From Enhydrobacter sp. (lineage in GTDB: Bacteria > Pseudomonadota > Alphaproteobacteria > Reyranellales > Reyranellaceae): DNA of 64,000 nucleotides. The notes beneath the pieces are model-generated. The model searched no databases. It saw only the letters and a program-made list of their open reading frames with translations, and was not told the origin of the DNA. The stretch lies in contig CP075528.1 of the NCBI GenBank assembly GCA_025808875.1, positions 3,160,473-3,224,472 on the forward strand, written 5' to 3'. Below, in pieces: positions 46,146-54,020 of the stretch (the stretch's first letter is position 1; the number at the start of each line of letters is the position of its first letter). A program made the position numbers and the translations under genes.

Positions 46146-46633
46146 CCTCCGCGCAGCCGCCGCGCCGCGGTCTCCACCGCATCGACGATGGCGTGATAGC
46201 CCGTGCAGCGGCAGTAGTTGCCGGACAGCGCCTCGCGGATCTCGGCACGGTCCGGCGCCGGGCTTGCCGCCAGCAGCTCGGCGGCCTGCAGGATCATGCC
46301 GGGCGTGCAGTAGCCGCACTGCAGCGCCGCCCGCTCGTAAAAGGCGTCCTGCAGGGCGCGCACCACCGGCGAGGCATCGGCCTGCTCGATTGTCCGCACC
46401 GAGCGGCCGTCGGCCTGCACCGCCAGCATGAGGCAGCCGCGCACCACCTTGTCGTCGACCACGACGTGGCAGGCGCCGCACACGCCGTGCTCGCAGCCGA
46501 CATGGCTGCCGGTCAGGCCGAGATCGTGGCGCAGCCAGTCGACCAGCGAGCGGCGCACCGGCACGCGCGCCTCGACCGGCCGGCCGTTGACCTCGCAGGC
46601 GATGTCGAGCGCGGGTTCGCCGGATTTCCTCAT
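46142..46633 (-). CDS. Molybdenum hydroxylase [2Fe-2S] subunit (CoxS-like)
   Basis: Electron-transfer small subunit of 163 aa. Plant-type cluster ligands are Cys47, Cys52, Cys55 and Cys67 (VGCEHGVCGAC...GC). The second cluster uses Cys106, Cys109, Cys141 and Cys143 (CGYC...CRC). Last gene of the L-M-S operon; its start overlaps the M-subunit stop (ATGA). The convergent regulator gene ends within 4 nt of its stop. Confidence 0.93.
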   Translation of the reverse strand: MRKSGEPALDIACEVNGRPVEARVPVRRSLVDWLRHDLGLTGSHVGCEHGVCGACHVVVDDKVVRGCLMLAVQADGRSVRTIEQADASPVVRALQDAFYERAALQCGYCTPGMILQAAELLAASPAPDRAEIREALSGNYCRCTGYHAIVDAVETAARRLRGG

Positions 46634-47466
46634 GCCGTCCTCCCTGCCCGCTCCAGCAGCGCGCCGGCGAGCCGACGTCGCCAGGCGGCGGGCGCATCGC
46701 GGCTCGATCCCGGTTCGAGCTCCCGCCGTGCGACTTCGCGCGCCTCGACGAACGATCGGCCCGCAGCGAGGCACGACTCGGTGGCGAGCAGCCGGCGCGG
46801 CGCGTCCTCGATGCCGCAATAGGCGACGCGGCTCTCGACGATTCGTCTACCCTCCCGGCGCGCGCCGAAGGCGAGGCCCGCCAGGGCGAAGTCGCCGTGA
46901 CGATGTGCCACCTCGCCGAAGGAGAAGCGCCATCCCTCGCGCGCGACCGGAACCGCCACCGACACCAGCAGCTCGTCGGGCTCGCGGTCGGTGCCGTAGA
47001 CGCCGCGGAAGAAGTCGCCAGCCAGCACGACGCGCTCGCCGCGCAGCGAGACGAGCGTGATCTCGGCGTCGAGACAGACCATGCAGGCCGGCAACTCGGC
47101 GGCGGGATCGGCGAGCGCCAGGCTGCCGCCCAGGGTGCCGCGGTTGCGGATGGCGGGATGGGCGACGTGAGGCAAGGCCTCGGCCAACAAGGGCGCGCTG
47201 GCGCGCACCAGCGGCGACGCCAGCAGCGCCGCATGGGTCGCGAGCGCGCCGATCACCAGGTGGTCGTCCTTCGGCTCGACACGGTCGAGATCGGGCAGCC
47301 GTCCGATATCGACCAGCAGGCCGGGGGTCGCGAGCCTCATCGCCATCATCGGCATCAGGCTCTGGCCGCCCGCCAGCACCGCGGCGTCGGTGCCGTGCCG
47401 CGCCAACAGCATCACCGCCTCGCTCACGCTTGCCGGTCGCGCATAGTCGAACCGCGCGGGCTTCAC
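46630..47466 (-). CDS. Molybdenum hydroxylase FAD subunit (CoxM-like)
   Basis: FAD-binding medium subunit of 278 aa. The FAD motifs are AGGQSLMPMMAMR (about 33-45) and RNRGTLGGSLALADPAAE (about 108-125). The C-terminal CO_deh_flav_C domain begins around 170. GTG start at 47466 overlaps the large-subunit stop (GTGA). Confidence 0.92.
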   Translation of the reverse strand: MKPARFDYARPASVSEAVMLLARHGTDAAVLAGGQSLMPMMAMRLATPGLLVDIGRLPDLDRVEPKDDHLVIGALATHAALLASPLVRASAPLLAEALPHVAHPAIRNRGTLGGSLALADPAAELPACMVCLDAEITLVSLRGERVVLAGDFFRGVYGTDREPDELLVSVAVPVAREGWRFSFGEVAHRHGDFALAGLAFGARREGRRIVESRVAYCGIEDAPRRLLATESCLAAGRSFVEAREVARRELEPGSSRDAPAAWRRRLAGALLERAGRTA

Positions 47467-49829
47467 GGCGCCGTCTCCTCGTCGAGCTCGCCGAGCGCGC
47501 GCAGCACCTGGAGCGGATCGATCGGCAGGTGCGCGATCCGGCCACCCGCCCCCGCCAGCGCGTCGTTCACCGCGTTGAGCACGGCGGCCGGTGCGGCGCA
47601 GGTGCCGGCTTCGCCAGCGCCCTTGGCGCCGACGACCGAGCCGGCATAGGGCGTCTCGACATGCGCCACCGCGATGTCGGGCATCTCGGCCGCCATCGGC
47701 ACGCGATAGTCGGCGAGCGTGGCATTGATCTGCTGGCCCGCCGCGTCGTAGCGGCAGGCCTCGAGCAATGCCTCGCCCAATCCCATCACGACGCCGCCGC
47801 GGATCTGCTCGTCCACCAGCAACGGATTGACGATGCGGCCGCAATCGTCGACCGCCCAGTGCCGCAGCACCCGCACCAGCCCGGTCGCGCGGTCGATCTC
47901 GACCAGCGAGGCCTGGATGCCGTTGTTGGGCAGGAAGACATGTTGCTCGCGCCGGTAGGTGTGGGTGACGCCGAGCCTGGGCTGGAGTCCCTTCGGGAGC
48001 TCGAAGCCGCGAAAGGTCACGAGATGGGCGATCTCGCCCGCGCTCATGCGGCGCGCGCCCGATTCGCGATCGACGACCTCGCCGTCGCGCAGATCGAGAG
48101 CGTCCACCGTCACCTGCAGCAGCGCCGCCGCGGCACCGAGGATCTCGGCGCGCAGGGCGACACCGGCGCCCCACGCCGCCTCGCCGCCGATCGCCGCGCC
48201 GCGCGAGGCCCAGGCGCCGCCGCCATGCGGCACTGTCGCCGTGTCGCCGCTCTCGACCGTCACCATGGACACCGGCACGCCGACGGCGTCGGCCATGATC
48301 TGCGCCAGCCCCTGCACCACGCCCTGGCCGATCTCGCTGACCGATGCCTTCGCGGTCACCTCGCCCGAAAGCTCGAGCGTCGCCGTCACGCTGTCGATCG
48401 AGGCGACGGGCACGCCGGCGCGGCCGTAGGACTCGACGCCGGACGCGGTCATTTCAACTGCGCTGGCGAAGCCGAGCCCGAGCAACCGGCCCGCCCTGCG
48501 CCCCTCGGCGATCTCGGCGCACAGCGACGGCAGGTCCATCAGCTCGACCAGCTTCTCGAGGCACTGGTGGTGCGACAGGCCAAAGAGATGGCTGCCGGCG
48601 GCCGCCGTGCAGGGCATGTCCTCGGGCCGCATCAGGTTGCGCCGGCGGAAGTCGAGCGGGTCCTCGCCGCGGGCGCGCGCCGCCAGGTCGACCAGCCGCT
48701 CCGTCACCGACACGGCGATCGGCGCGCCGACGGCGCGGAACTGCCCGGTCGACACCTTGTTCTGCAGCGCGCAGCGGAGCTTCGCCCGGAAGTCGGCGAA
48801 CCGGTACGGTGCGCCCATGACGCGCAGCCCGCTCATCGCCTCGGCGGTGCTCGAGCGCGGGAAGATCGAATAGGCGCCGAGCCCCTGCAGATCGTCGACG
48901 TCCATCGCCACGATCCTGCCCTCGGCGTCGACCGCCATGCGCGCCCGGACGATGTGCTCGCGGGCGTGGATGTCGGAGACGAAGGATTCGAGCCGGTCGG
49001 CCTGGAAGCGCACCGGCCGGCCGAGCAGCCGGCTCGCGGCGCAGACGGCGATCTCGTCGGGATAGACGTGCATCTTCACGCCGAAGCCGCCGCCCACGTC
49101 GCCGCAGATCACCCGCACGCGCGACATCGGCAGATCGAGGAACTGCGCGAGGTGAAGCTGCATCTGGTGCGGCATCTGGTGCGACAGCCGCACCTCGAGC
49201 GTGCCGGCGGCGCGATCCCAACGGGCGAAGGCGCCGCGCGATTCCAGGGTCACGCCGGTGTGGCGCTCGAAGGTGAAGGTCTCCTCGACGACCAATGCGG
49301 CGTCGGCGAAGGCCTTGTCGACGTCGCCGGTGTGCCATTCGGTCGACCAGGCGAGATTCGAGCCGAGGCCACGCTGGACGGGCGGCGCGTCAGCCGCGAG
49401 CGCCGTCGCGAGGTCCGTCGCCGATGGCAGCTCGCGCCAGTCGATGTCGATCAGCTCGAGCGCATCCTCGGCGACGGCGCGCGAGGTCGCGAGCACCAGC
49501 GCGACGGGCTCGCCCTGATGAAGCGCCTCGTCGCGGGCGAGCGGGCGCTGCTCGGGCGACACCAGCCCGGGGAAGGCCTTGGACTCGCAGCGCCACGCCC
49601 GGCAGACGCGATCCAGGTCGGCGGCGGTCAGGACGGCGGCGACTCCGGCCAACCCGCGCGCGGCGGCGAGGTCGCCGAAGGCGAAAGCGGCGTGCGGATA
49701 CGGACTGCGCAGGAAGGCGGCATGCAGCTCGCCTTTCGCCGCATGATCGTCGACGAAGCGGCCGCCGCCCGTCACGAGACGGCGCGTCTCGCGTCGGGGC
49801 ATCGGCCGGCCGATATGGGTGAAGCGCAC
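47463..49829 (-). CDS. Molybdenum hydroxylase large subunit (CoxL/xanthine-dehydrogenase-like)
   Basis: Molybdopterin-cytosine-dinucleotide-binding catalytic subunit of 788 aa. The N-terminus RFTHIGRPMPRRETRRLVTG is the family pattern, from the GTG at 49829. Mo-site motifs are GGFGVKMHVYPDE and the C-terminal GAKGAGEAGT with the catalytic Glu. The active-site loop is FRAVGAP at 364-370, not AYXCSFR (form I CO dehydrogenase) nor AYRGAGR (form II), so this is not a CO dehydrogenase; the substrate is unknown. Starts 6 bp after the upstream HMG-CoA-lyase-family gene. Confidence 0.9.
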   Translation of the reverse strand: MRFTHIGRPMPRRETRRLVTGGGRFVDDHAAKGELHAAFLRSPYPHAAFAFGDLAAARGLAGVAAVLTAADLDRVCRAWRCESKAFPGLVSPEQRPLARDEALHQGEPVALVLATSRAVAEDALELIDIDWRELPSATDLATALAADAPPVQRGLGSNLAWSTEWHTGDVDKAFADAALVVEETFTFERHTGVTLESRGAFARWDRAAGTLEVRLSHQMPHQMQLHLAQFLDLPMSRVRVICGDVGGGFGVKMHVYPDEIAVCAASRLLGRPVRFQADRLESFVSDIHAREHIVRARMAVDAEGRIVAMDVDDLQGLGAYSIFPRSSTAEAMSGLRVMGAPYRFADFRAKLRCALQNKVSTGQFRAVGAPIAVSVTERLVDLAARARGEDPLDFRRRNLMRPEDMPCTAAAGSHLFGLSHHQCLEKLVELMDLPSLCAEIAEGRRAGRLLGLGFASAVEMTASGVESYGRAGVPVASIDSVTATLELSGEVTAKASVSEIGQGVVQGLAQIMADAVGVPVSMVTVESGDTATVPHGGGAWASRGAAIGGEAAWGAGVALRAEILGAAAALLQVTVDALDLRDGEVVDRESGARRMSAGEIAHLVTFRGFELPKGLQPRLGVTHTYRREQHVFLPNNGIQASLVEIDRATGLVRVLRHWAVDDCGRIVNPLLVDEQIRGGVVMGLGEALLEACRYDAAGQQINATLADYRVPMAAEMPDIAVAHVETPYAGSVVGAKGAGEAGTCAAPAAVLNAVNDALAGAGGRIAHLPIDPLQVLRALGELDEETAP

Positions 49830-49834
49830 GATCG

Positions 49835-50743
49835 CTACGCCGCCATCCTGGCCTTCAGGGCCTGCGCCACCTTCGACGCCGGCTCGCGGCCAAGCGCGGC
49901 GCAGATGTCGCGGCCGGCGCTCGCGATCGCCTCGAGATCGACGCCATGCTCGATGCCGAGCCCGTTCATCAGGTAGATGACGTCCTCGGTGCCGACATTG
50001 CCCGACGCGCCCTTGGCGTAGGGGCATCCGCCCAGGCCCGCGACCGCGGTGTCGAACACGGCGATGCCACGCTCCATCACCGCCAGGATGTTGGCCAGCG
50101 ACTGACCGTAGGTGTCGTGGAAGTGCGCCGCGATGCTTTCGCGTGGCACCTTCTCGGCGACGGCATCGATCATGGCGACGCATTCCGCCGGCGTGCCGAC
50201 GCCGATCGTGTCGCCGAGCGACACCTCGTAGCAGCCCATGCGGAACAGGCGGTCCGAGACCTCCGCCACCTTCGCCGGTGCCACCTTGCCGTCGTAGGGA
50301 CAGGCGATCACCGTCGAGACGTAGCCCCGCACCTTCATGCCGTGCTTGCGGGCCGCCTCCATGACCGGGGTGAAGCGCTCGAAGCTCTCGTCGATCGAGC
50401 AGTTGGTGTTCTTGCGGCAGAAGGCTTCCGAGGCGGCGGTGAAGACGGCGATCTCCTCACACCTCGCCTCGACCGCGCCGTTCATGCCCTGCTTGTTGGG
50501 CACCAGCACGGGATAGCCGACGCCGGGCTTGCGCCTGATCTGCGCCATCACCCGGTCGGTGTCGGCCATCTGCGGCACCCATTTCGGCGACACGAAGCTG
50601 CCGGCCTCGACGGCGGCATGGCCGGCGGCCGACAGCGCGTCGATCAGCCTGACCTTGGCCTCGACCGGCACGGGCCGCGCCTCGTTCTGCAGTCCGTCAC
50701 GCGGGCCGACCTCGACCAGTCGGACCCTCTTGGGCAGATTCAT
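49835..50743 (-). CDS. Hydroxymethylglutaryl-CoA lyase family protein
   Basis: TIM-barrel lyase of 302 aa that cleaves HMG-CoA to acetyl-CoA and acetoacetate, or a related acyl-CoA. Motifs: EVGPRDGLQNEARPV with metal-binding Asp, AHFHDTYGQSLANIL, and GLGGCPYAKGASGNVGTEDV with the catalytic Cys. Start at ATG 50743. It heads the Mo-hydroxylase operon instead of the leucine cluster 4 kb away, so it could serve either pathway. Confidence 0.92.
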   Translation of the reverse strand: MNLPKRVRLVEVGPRDGLQNEARPVPVEAKVRLIDALSAAGHAAVEAGSFVSPKWVPQMADTDRVMAQIRRKPGVGYPVLVPNKQGMNGAVEARCEEIAVFTAASEAFCRKNTNCSIDESFERFTPVMEAARKHGMKVRGYVSTVIACPYDGKVAPAKVAEVSDRLFRMGCYEVSLGDTIGVGTPAECVAMIDAVAEKVPRESIAAHFHDTYGQSLANILAVMERGIAVFDTAVAGLGGCPYAKGASGNVGTEDVIYLMNGLGIEHGVDLEAIASAGRDICAALGREPASKVAQALKARMAA

Positions 50744-50813
50744 CGCTCTCTCCACAGGTGCCTGCCCCATATTCGCGCCAATGACGCGCCGCGCAAGCGG
50801 TCGAGGGGGAAGC

Positions 50814-51200
50814 ATGTTTCGATGGACGATAAGGCAGCCGGTCGACGGCCTGGTCGTCGCGCCGAGCGAGCGCCTGCCCTGGCCCCAGACCGCGGTGCTC
50901 GGTCTGCAGCACGTCATCGCGATGTTCGGCGCGACGGTGCTGGGGCCGCTGCTCATGGGCTTCGATCCCAACGTCGCCATTCTCATGGCCGGCGTCGCGA
51001 CCCTGATCTTCTTCGTCGTCACCGGTGGGCACGTGCCGAGCTTTCTCGGCTCGCGAAACCTCGTCGTCGCCGCCATCACGCTCGTGCTCGGGACCGGCGA
51101 CTTTACCCTCCGGTTCCACGAGTTCGCCATGGGCGGCATCGGCACGGCGACCTTCGGCGCCATCCTGCTGCATGCGCTTCTCGCGCGCGGCAAGCCCTGA
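50814..51200 (+). pseudogene. Internally deleted nucleobase (uracil/xanthine) permease
   Basis: A 128-aa open frame that joins the two ends of a ~430-aa NCS2 permease. Residues 1-79 match the N-terminus (PWPQTAVLGLQHVIAMFGAT, LLMGFDPNVAILMAG, GGHVPSFLGS). The frame then continues at once with a C-terminal part (RNLVVAAITLVLGTGDFTLR, GGIGTATFGAILL). About 300 residues, including the substrate-binding helices, are missing. The junction is in frame, near base 51050. It cannot be a normal transporter: either a decayed gene or a small membrane protein of new use. Confidence 0.85.
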
Positions 51201-51228
51201 TAGCCTGCCCCCCGAGGAGACCCCCCCC

Positions 51229-52158
51229 ATGGCCCAGCAGCTCAGCAACCAACGCATCGCCTGGTTCAACGGCAAGTTCATGCCGGAAAACCAGGTCATG
51301 ATCCCGTTCCGCGACCGCAGCTGGAAGTACGGTGACGGCGCCTTCGACATGACTCGCACCTTCGAGGGCAAGCCATTCCGCCTCAAGGAGCACATCGACC
51401 GCTTCTACCGCTCGCTGCGCTACCTGCAGATCGATCCGGGCATCGGCCCCAAGGACATGGTCGCGCACAGCGAGGAAGTGGTGGCACGCAACGAGCATCT
51501 GCGGCCCGCCGTCGGCGACTGGTGGGTCGGCCAGCGCGTCAGCCGCGGCGTCGATGCCGTGGGCGACGAGGGCTGGGACCACACCGGACCGAACGTGGTG
51601 ATCGAGGTGCTGCCGCTGCCGCTCGCCAAGCGCGCCCACATGTTCCGCGACGGCGCCGAGGTGATCACGACGACGACGCGCCGGACGGCACCGTCGATGC
51701 TCAGCCCGCGCGCCAAGACGCACAACTACCTCAACATGATCATGGCCGAGAAGCCGGTGAAGGCGCTCAATCCCGACGCCTGGGCGATCCTGCTCGACGA
51801 GAACGGCAACCTCGCCGAGGGCCTGGGCAGCAACATCTTCGTCGTACGCGAGGGCGAGATGTTCACGCCCTCCGAACGCTACGTGCTGCCGGGCGTCAGC
51901 CGGCAGATGACGATGGACATGGCCAAGCGCCTCGGCATCGCCTGCACGGCGGGCGACATCGACCTGTTCGACGCGGCCAACGCCGAGGAGATGTTCCTCA
52001 CCTCGACGAGCCTCTGCATCCTGCCGGTGAAGAGCTTCAACGGCGCGCCGGTCGGCGACGGGCGCGTGCCGGGGCCGGTCACGAAGAAGCTGATCGACGC
52101 CTACGCCAAGGACGTCGGCTGCGACTTCGTCGCCCAGTATCTGCGATTCATTCAGTAG
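51229..52158 (+). CDS. Class IV aminotransferase (BCAT / D-amino-acid transaminase family)
   Basis: PLP enzyme of 309 aa. N-terminal AWFNGKFMPENQVMIPFRDR and YGDGAFDMTRTFEGKPFRLK are family motifs. The PLP Lys is in SPRAKTHNYLNMIMAE, and the phosphate-binding part is EGLGSNIFVVREG. The ATG at 51229 follows a run of eight C, with GAGGAGA as ribosome site. Substrate (branched-chain keto acid or other) is open. Confidence 0.92.
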   Translation: MAQQLSNQRIAWFNGKFMPENQVMIPFRDRSWKYGDGAFDMTRTFEGKPFRLKEHIDRFYRSLRYLQIDPGIGPKDMVAHSEEVVARNEHLRPAVGDWWVGQRVSRGVDAVGDEGWDHTGPNVVIEVLPLPLAKRAHMFRDGAEVITTTTRRTAPSMLSPRAKTHNYLNMIMAEKPVKALNPDAWAILLDENGNLAEGLGSNIFVVREGEMFTPSERYVLPGVSRQMTMDMAKRLGIACTAGDIDLFDAANAEEMFLTSTSLCILPVKSFNGAPVGDGRVPGPVTKKLIDAYAKDVGCDFVAQYLRFIQ

Positions 52159-52194
52159 CGCAGAACAATCACAGGCATTGAAACTTCTCCGCTC

Positions 52195-52215
52195 GCCGCG
52201 CGAGATTCGCGCGGC
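52195..52215 (+). terminator. Hairpin after the aminotransferase gene
   Basis: Perfect 9-bp stem GCCGCGCGA/TCGCGCGGC with a 3-nt loop, 37 nt downstream of the stop. It lacks a T-run, so it may only stabilise the 3' end or slow polymerase. The rest of 52159-52371 shows no gene. Confidence 0.4.
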
Positions 52216-52371
52216 GCGAAAGTGCTCGTCGCCGATTCGGAGCGTTTTGTTGGTGACAACGGGCCGCGTGCTTTGCCACAGTTTGATCACAGCATTGTCC
52301 TCGTCGCCGGACGAGTCGCGCATTTTCAATCGTCTCATTCATCCAGTTCATTTCGAGCGGACGGACCCACG

Positions 52372-52995
52372 ATGAATATCCTGCTTGTCGAGGACAGCGC
52401 GCATCGCCGCGTCGCCATCCTGCGCCACCTGATGGCCTGCGGGCATCGTGTGACGCCCGCCAGCTCGATCGAGGAAGCGCACGAGATCGTCCGCTTCGTC
52501 GAGCATCCCGACACGCCGGCCGACGTCGTCGTGATGGCCGAGCATCTCGAGAGCGAGGGCGGCACGGAGTTCCGCCGGGCGCTCGGCGCGCGCTTCCGCG
52601 GCCTGCGCTGGGTGCTGTTGCCGGCCCACCACGATATCGGTTGCCTTGCCGAGCGCATCGAGCAGGATCACGGCCGCGTCGGCGGCGGCCTCAACGTGCT
52701 GCTGATCGATGCCGACGACGGCCGGCGCGCCGCGATGGTCGGCCACATGCTCGATTGCCGCGACCAGGTCGTTGCGTGCCGCTCCCTCGCCGAAGCGCAA
52801 TCGCACCTGCACACTCTCGCCGAAGGCGACGATCCGCTGCATGCGATCGTCAGCGACGTCACGCTCGACGACGGCAACGGCTTGAGTTTCTACCTCGCGG
52901 CCAAGCGGCGCTTTCCAGCGCTGCGCTGGATCGTCACGGCGCGCCCGCGAGATTCGCGCCACGCCGCGCCGCTGCGCCTTCCCCTGAGCCTCTGA
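52372..52995 (+). CDS. Tandem receiver-domain protein, no output domain
   Basis: A 207-aa protein made of two CheY-like receivers. Receiver 1 (NILLVEDSAHRR...) has Ala where the phospho-acceptor Asp should be (ADVVVMAEHLESEGG). Receiver 2 (LNVLLIDADDGRRAAM) keeps the acidic pair and the acceptor Asp in HAIVSDVTLDDGNGL. There is no DNA-binding or enzymatic domain, and no histidine kinase nearby. A phosphate sink or single-site signalling adaptor is possible. ATG at 52372 is preferred because receiver 1 begins there. Confidence 0.8.
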   Translation: MNILLVEDSAHRRVAILRHLMACGHRVTPASSIEEAHEIVRFVEHPDTPADVVVMAEHLESEGGTEFRRALGARFRGLRWVLLPAHHDIGCLAERIEQDHGRVGGGLNVLLIDADDGRRAAMVGHMLDCRDQVVACRSLAEAQSHLHTLAEGDDPLHAIVSDVTLDDGNGLSFYLAAKRRFPALRWIVTARPRDSRHAAPLRLPLSL

Positions 52996-53138
52996 ACCGA
53001 GCCCTGTCGCTCCGGGCCGACCTGGGGTAGACTAAAGCCAGTGGTTGGATCGCGGCTCCCTCGTGACCGGCGACCATACTGGCCAGCCAGCCATGATCGG
53101 CCCGCGGCCCTTCGAACTCTTTCGTTCGGGAGGAAGCC

Positions 53139-54017
53139 ATGGCCATGCAAAACCACATCCGCAATCCCATCGAATGGGGCTGGGACCAACTCAAGGGAAC
53201 AGGCCACGTCCTGGAGAACGCCGCCAGCAGCATCGACGGCGCGTGGGAAACGCACGACGCAGCGCCACCCGTCGTCCGACCGATCGCCGTGGCCGACCTG
53301 CGCGAGGCGCTTGCCCGGGGCGTGCGCGACTTCACCGCCTGCCGCACCGACGTCGTCTTCCTGTGCATGATCTATCCGGTGGCGGGGCTGGTGATCTCGC
53401 GCCTGGCCGTCGACTACGGGTTCCTGCCCCTGGTCTTTCCGCTGGTCTCGGGTTTCGCCCTGATCGCGCCACTGTTCGGCGTCGGCCTCTACGAGATGAG
53501 CCGGCGGCGTGAGCTCGGCATTGCGCGAGGATGGTCCGACGCCTTCGCCGTGGCGCGCTCGCCGTCGTTCGGCTCGATTCTGGCGTTGGGCCTCATCCTG
53601 CTCGGCCTGTTCGCGCTCTGGCTATGGGCGGCGTGGCTGATCTACACCGTCACCCTCGGGCCCGACGCCCCGGTTTCCGCCCTCGCCTTCGCACGCGACG
53701 CGGTCACCACGCACGCGGGCTGGACGATGATCCTGGCCGGCGTCGGAACGGGGTTCCTGTTCGCGATCGCGGTGCTGGCGATCAGCGTGGTGTCGTTCCC
53801 GCTGTTGCTCGATCGCAACGTCGGTGTCGGCACGGCCATCGCGACATCGCTCAAGGCCGTGCGCGACAATCCCGGGCCGATGGCCTTGTGGGGCCTGATT
53901 GTCGCGGCGGGTCTGGTGCTGGGAGCACTGCCGCTGCTGGTCGGCCTCGCCATCGTCCTGCCAGTGCTGGGCCACGCCACCTGGCACCTTTATCGCAGGG
54001 TGGTCGCGCCGGCCTGA
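53139..54017 (+). CDS. DUF2189 multi-pass membrane protein
   Basis: Conserved membrane protein of unknown function, 292 aa. A soluble N-terminus (about 1-60) precedes about six helices. Typical DUF2189 features are FTACRTDVVFLCMIYPVAGLV, FGVGLYEMSRRRE and SFPLLLDRNVGVGTAIATSL. The ATG at 53139 has GGAGG 8 nt upstream. It converges on the MCC alpha gene with a 3-bp gap, so no terminator separates them. Confidence 0.88.
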   Translation: MAMQNHIRNPIEWGWDQLKGTGHVLENAASSIDGAWETHDAAPPVVRPIAVADLREALARGVRDFTACRTDVVFLCMIYPVAGLVISRLAVDYGFLPLVFPLVSGFALIAPLFGVGLYEMSRRRELGIARGWSDAFAVARSPSFGSILALGLILLGLFALWLWAAWLIYTVTLGPDAPVSALAFARDAVTTHAGWTMILAGVGTGFLFAIAVLAISVVSFPLLLDRNVGVGTAIATSLKAVRDNPGPMALWGLIVAAGLVLGALPLLVGLAIVLPVLGHATWHLYRRVVAPA

Positions 54018-54020
54018 CCC

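Noticed and set aside
46142..49829. Aerobic CO dehydrogenase CoxSML
   Set aside because: The large subunit lacks AYXCSFR and also lacks AYRGAGR; it has FRAVGAP. Gene order and neighbours do not fit cox clusters.
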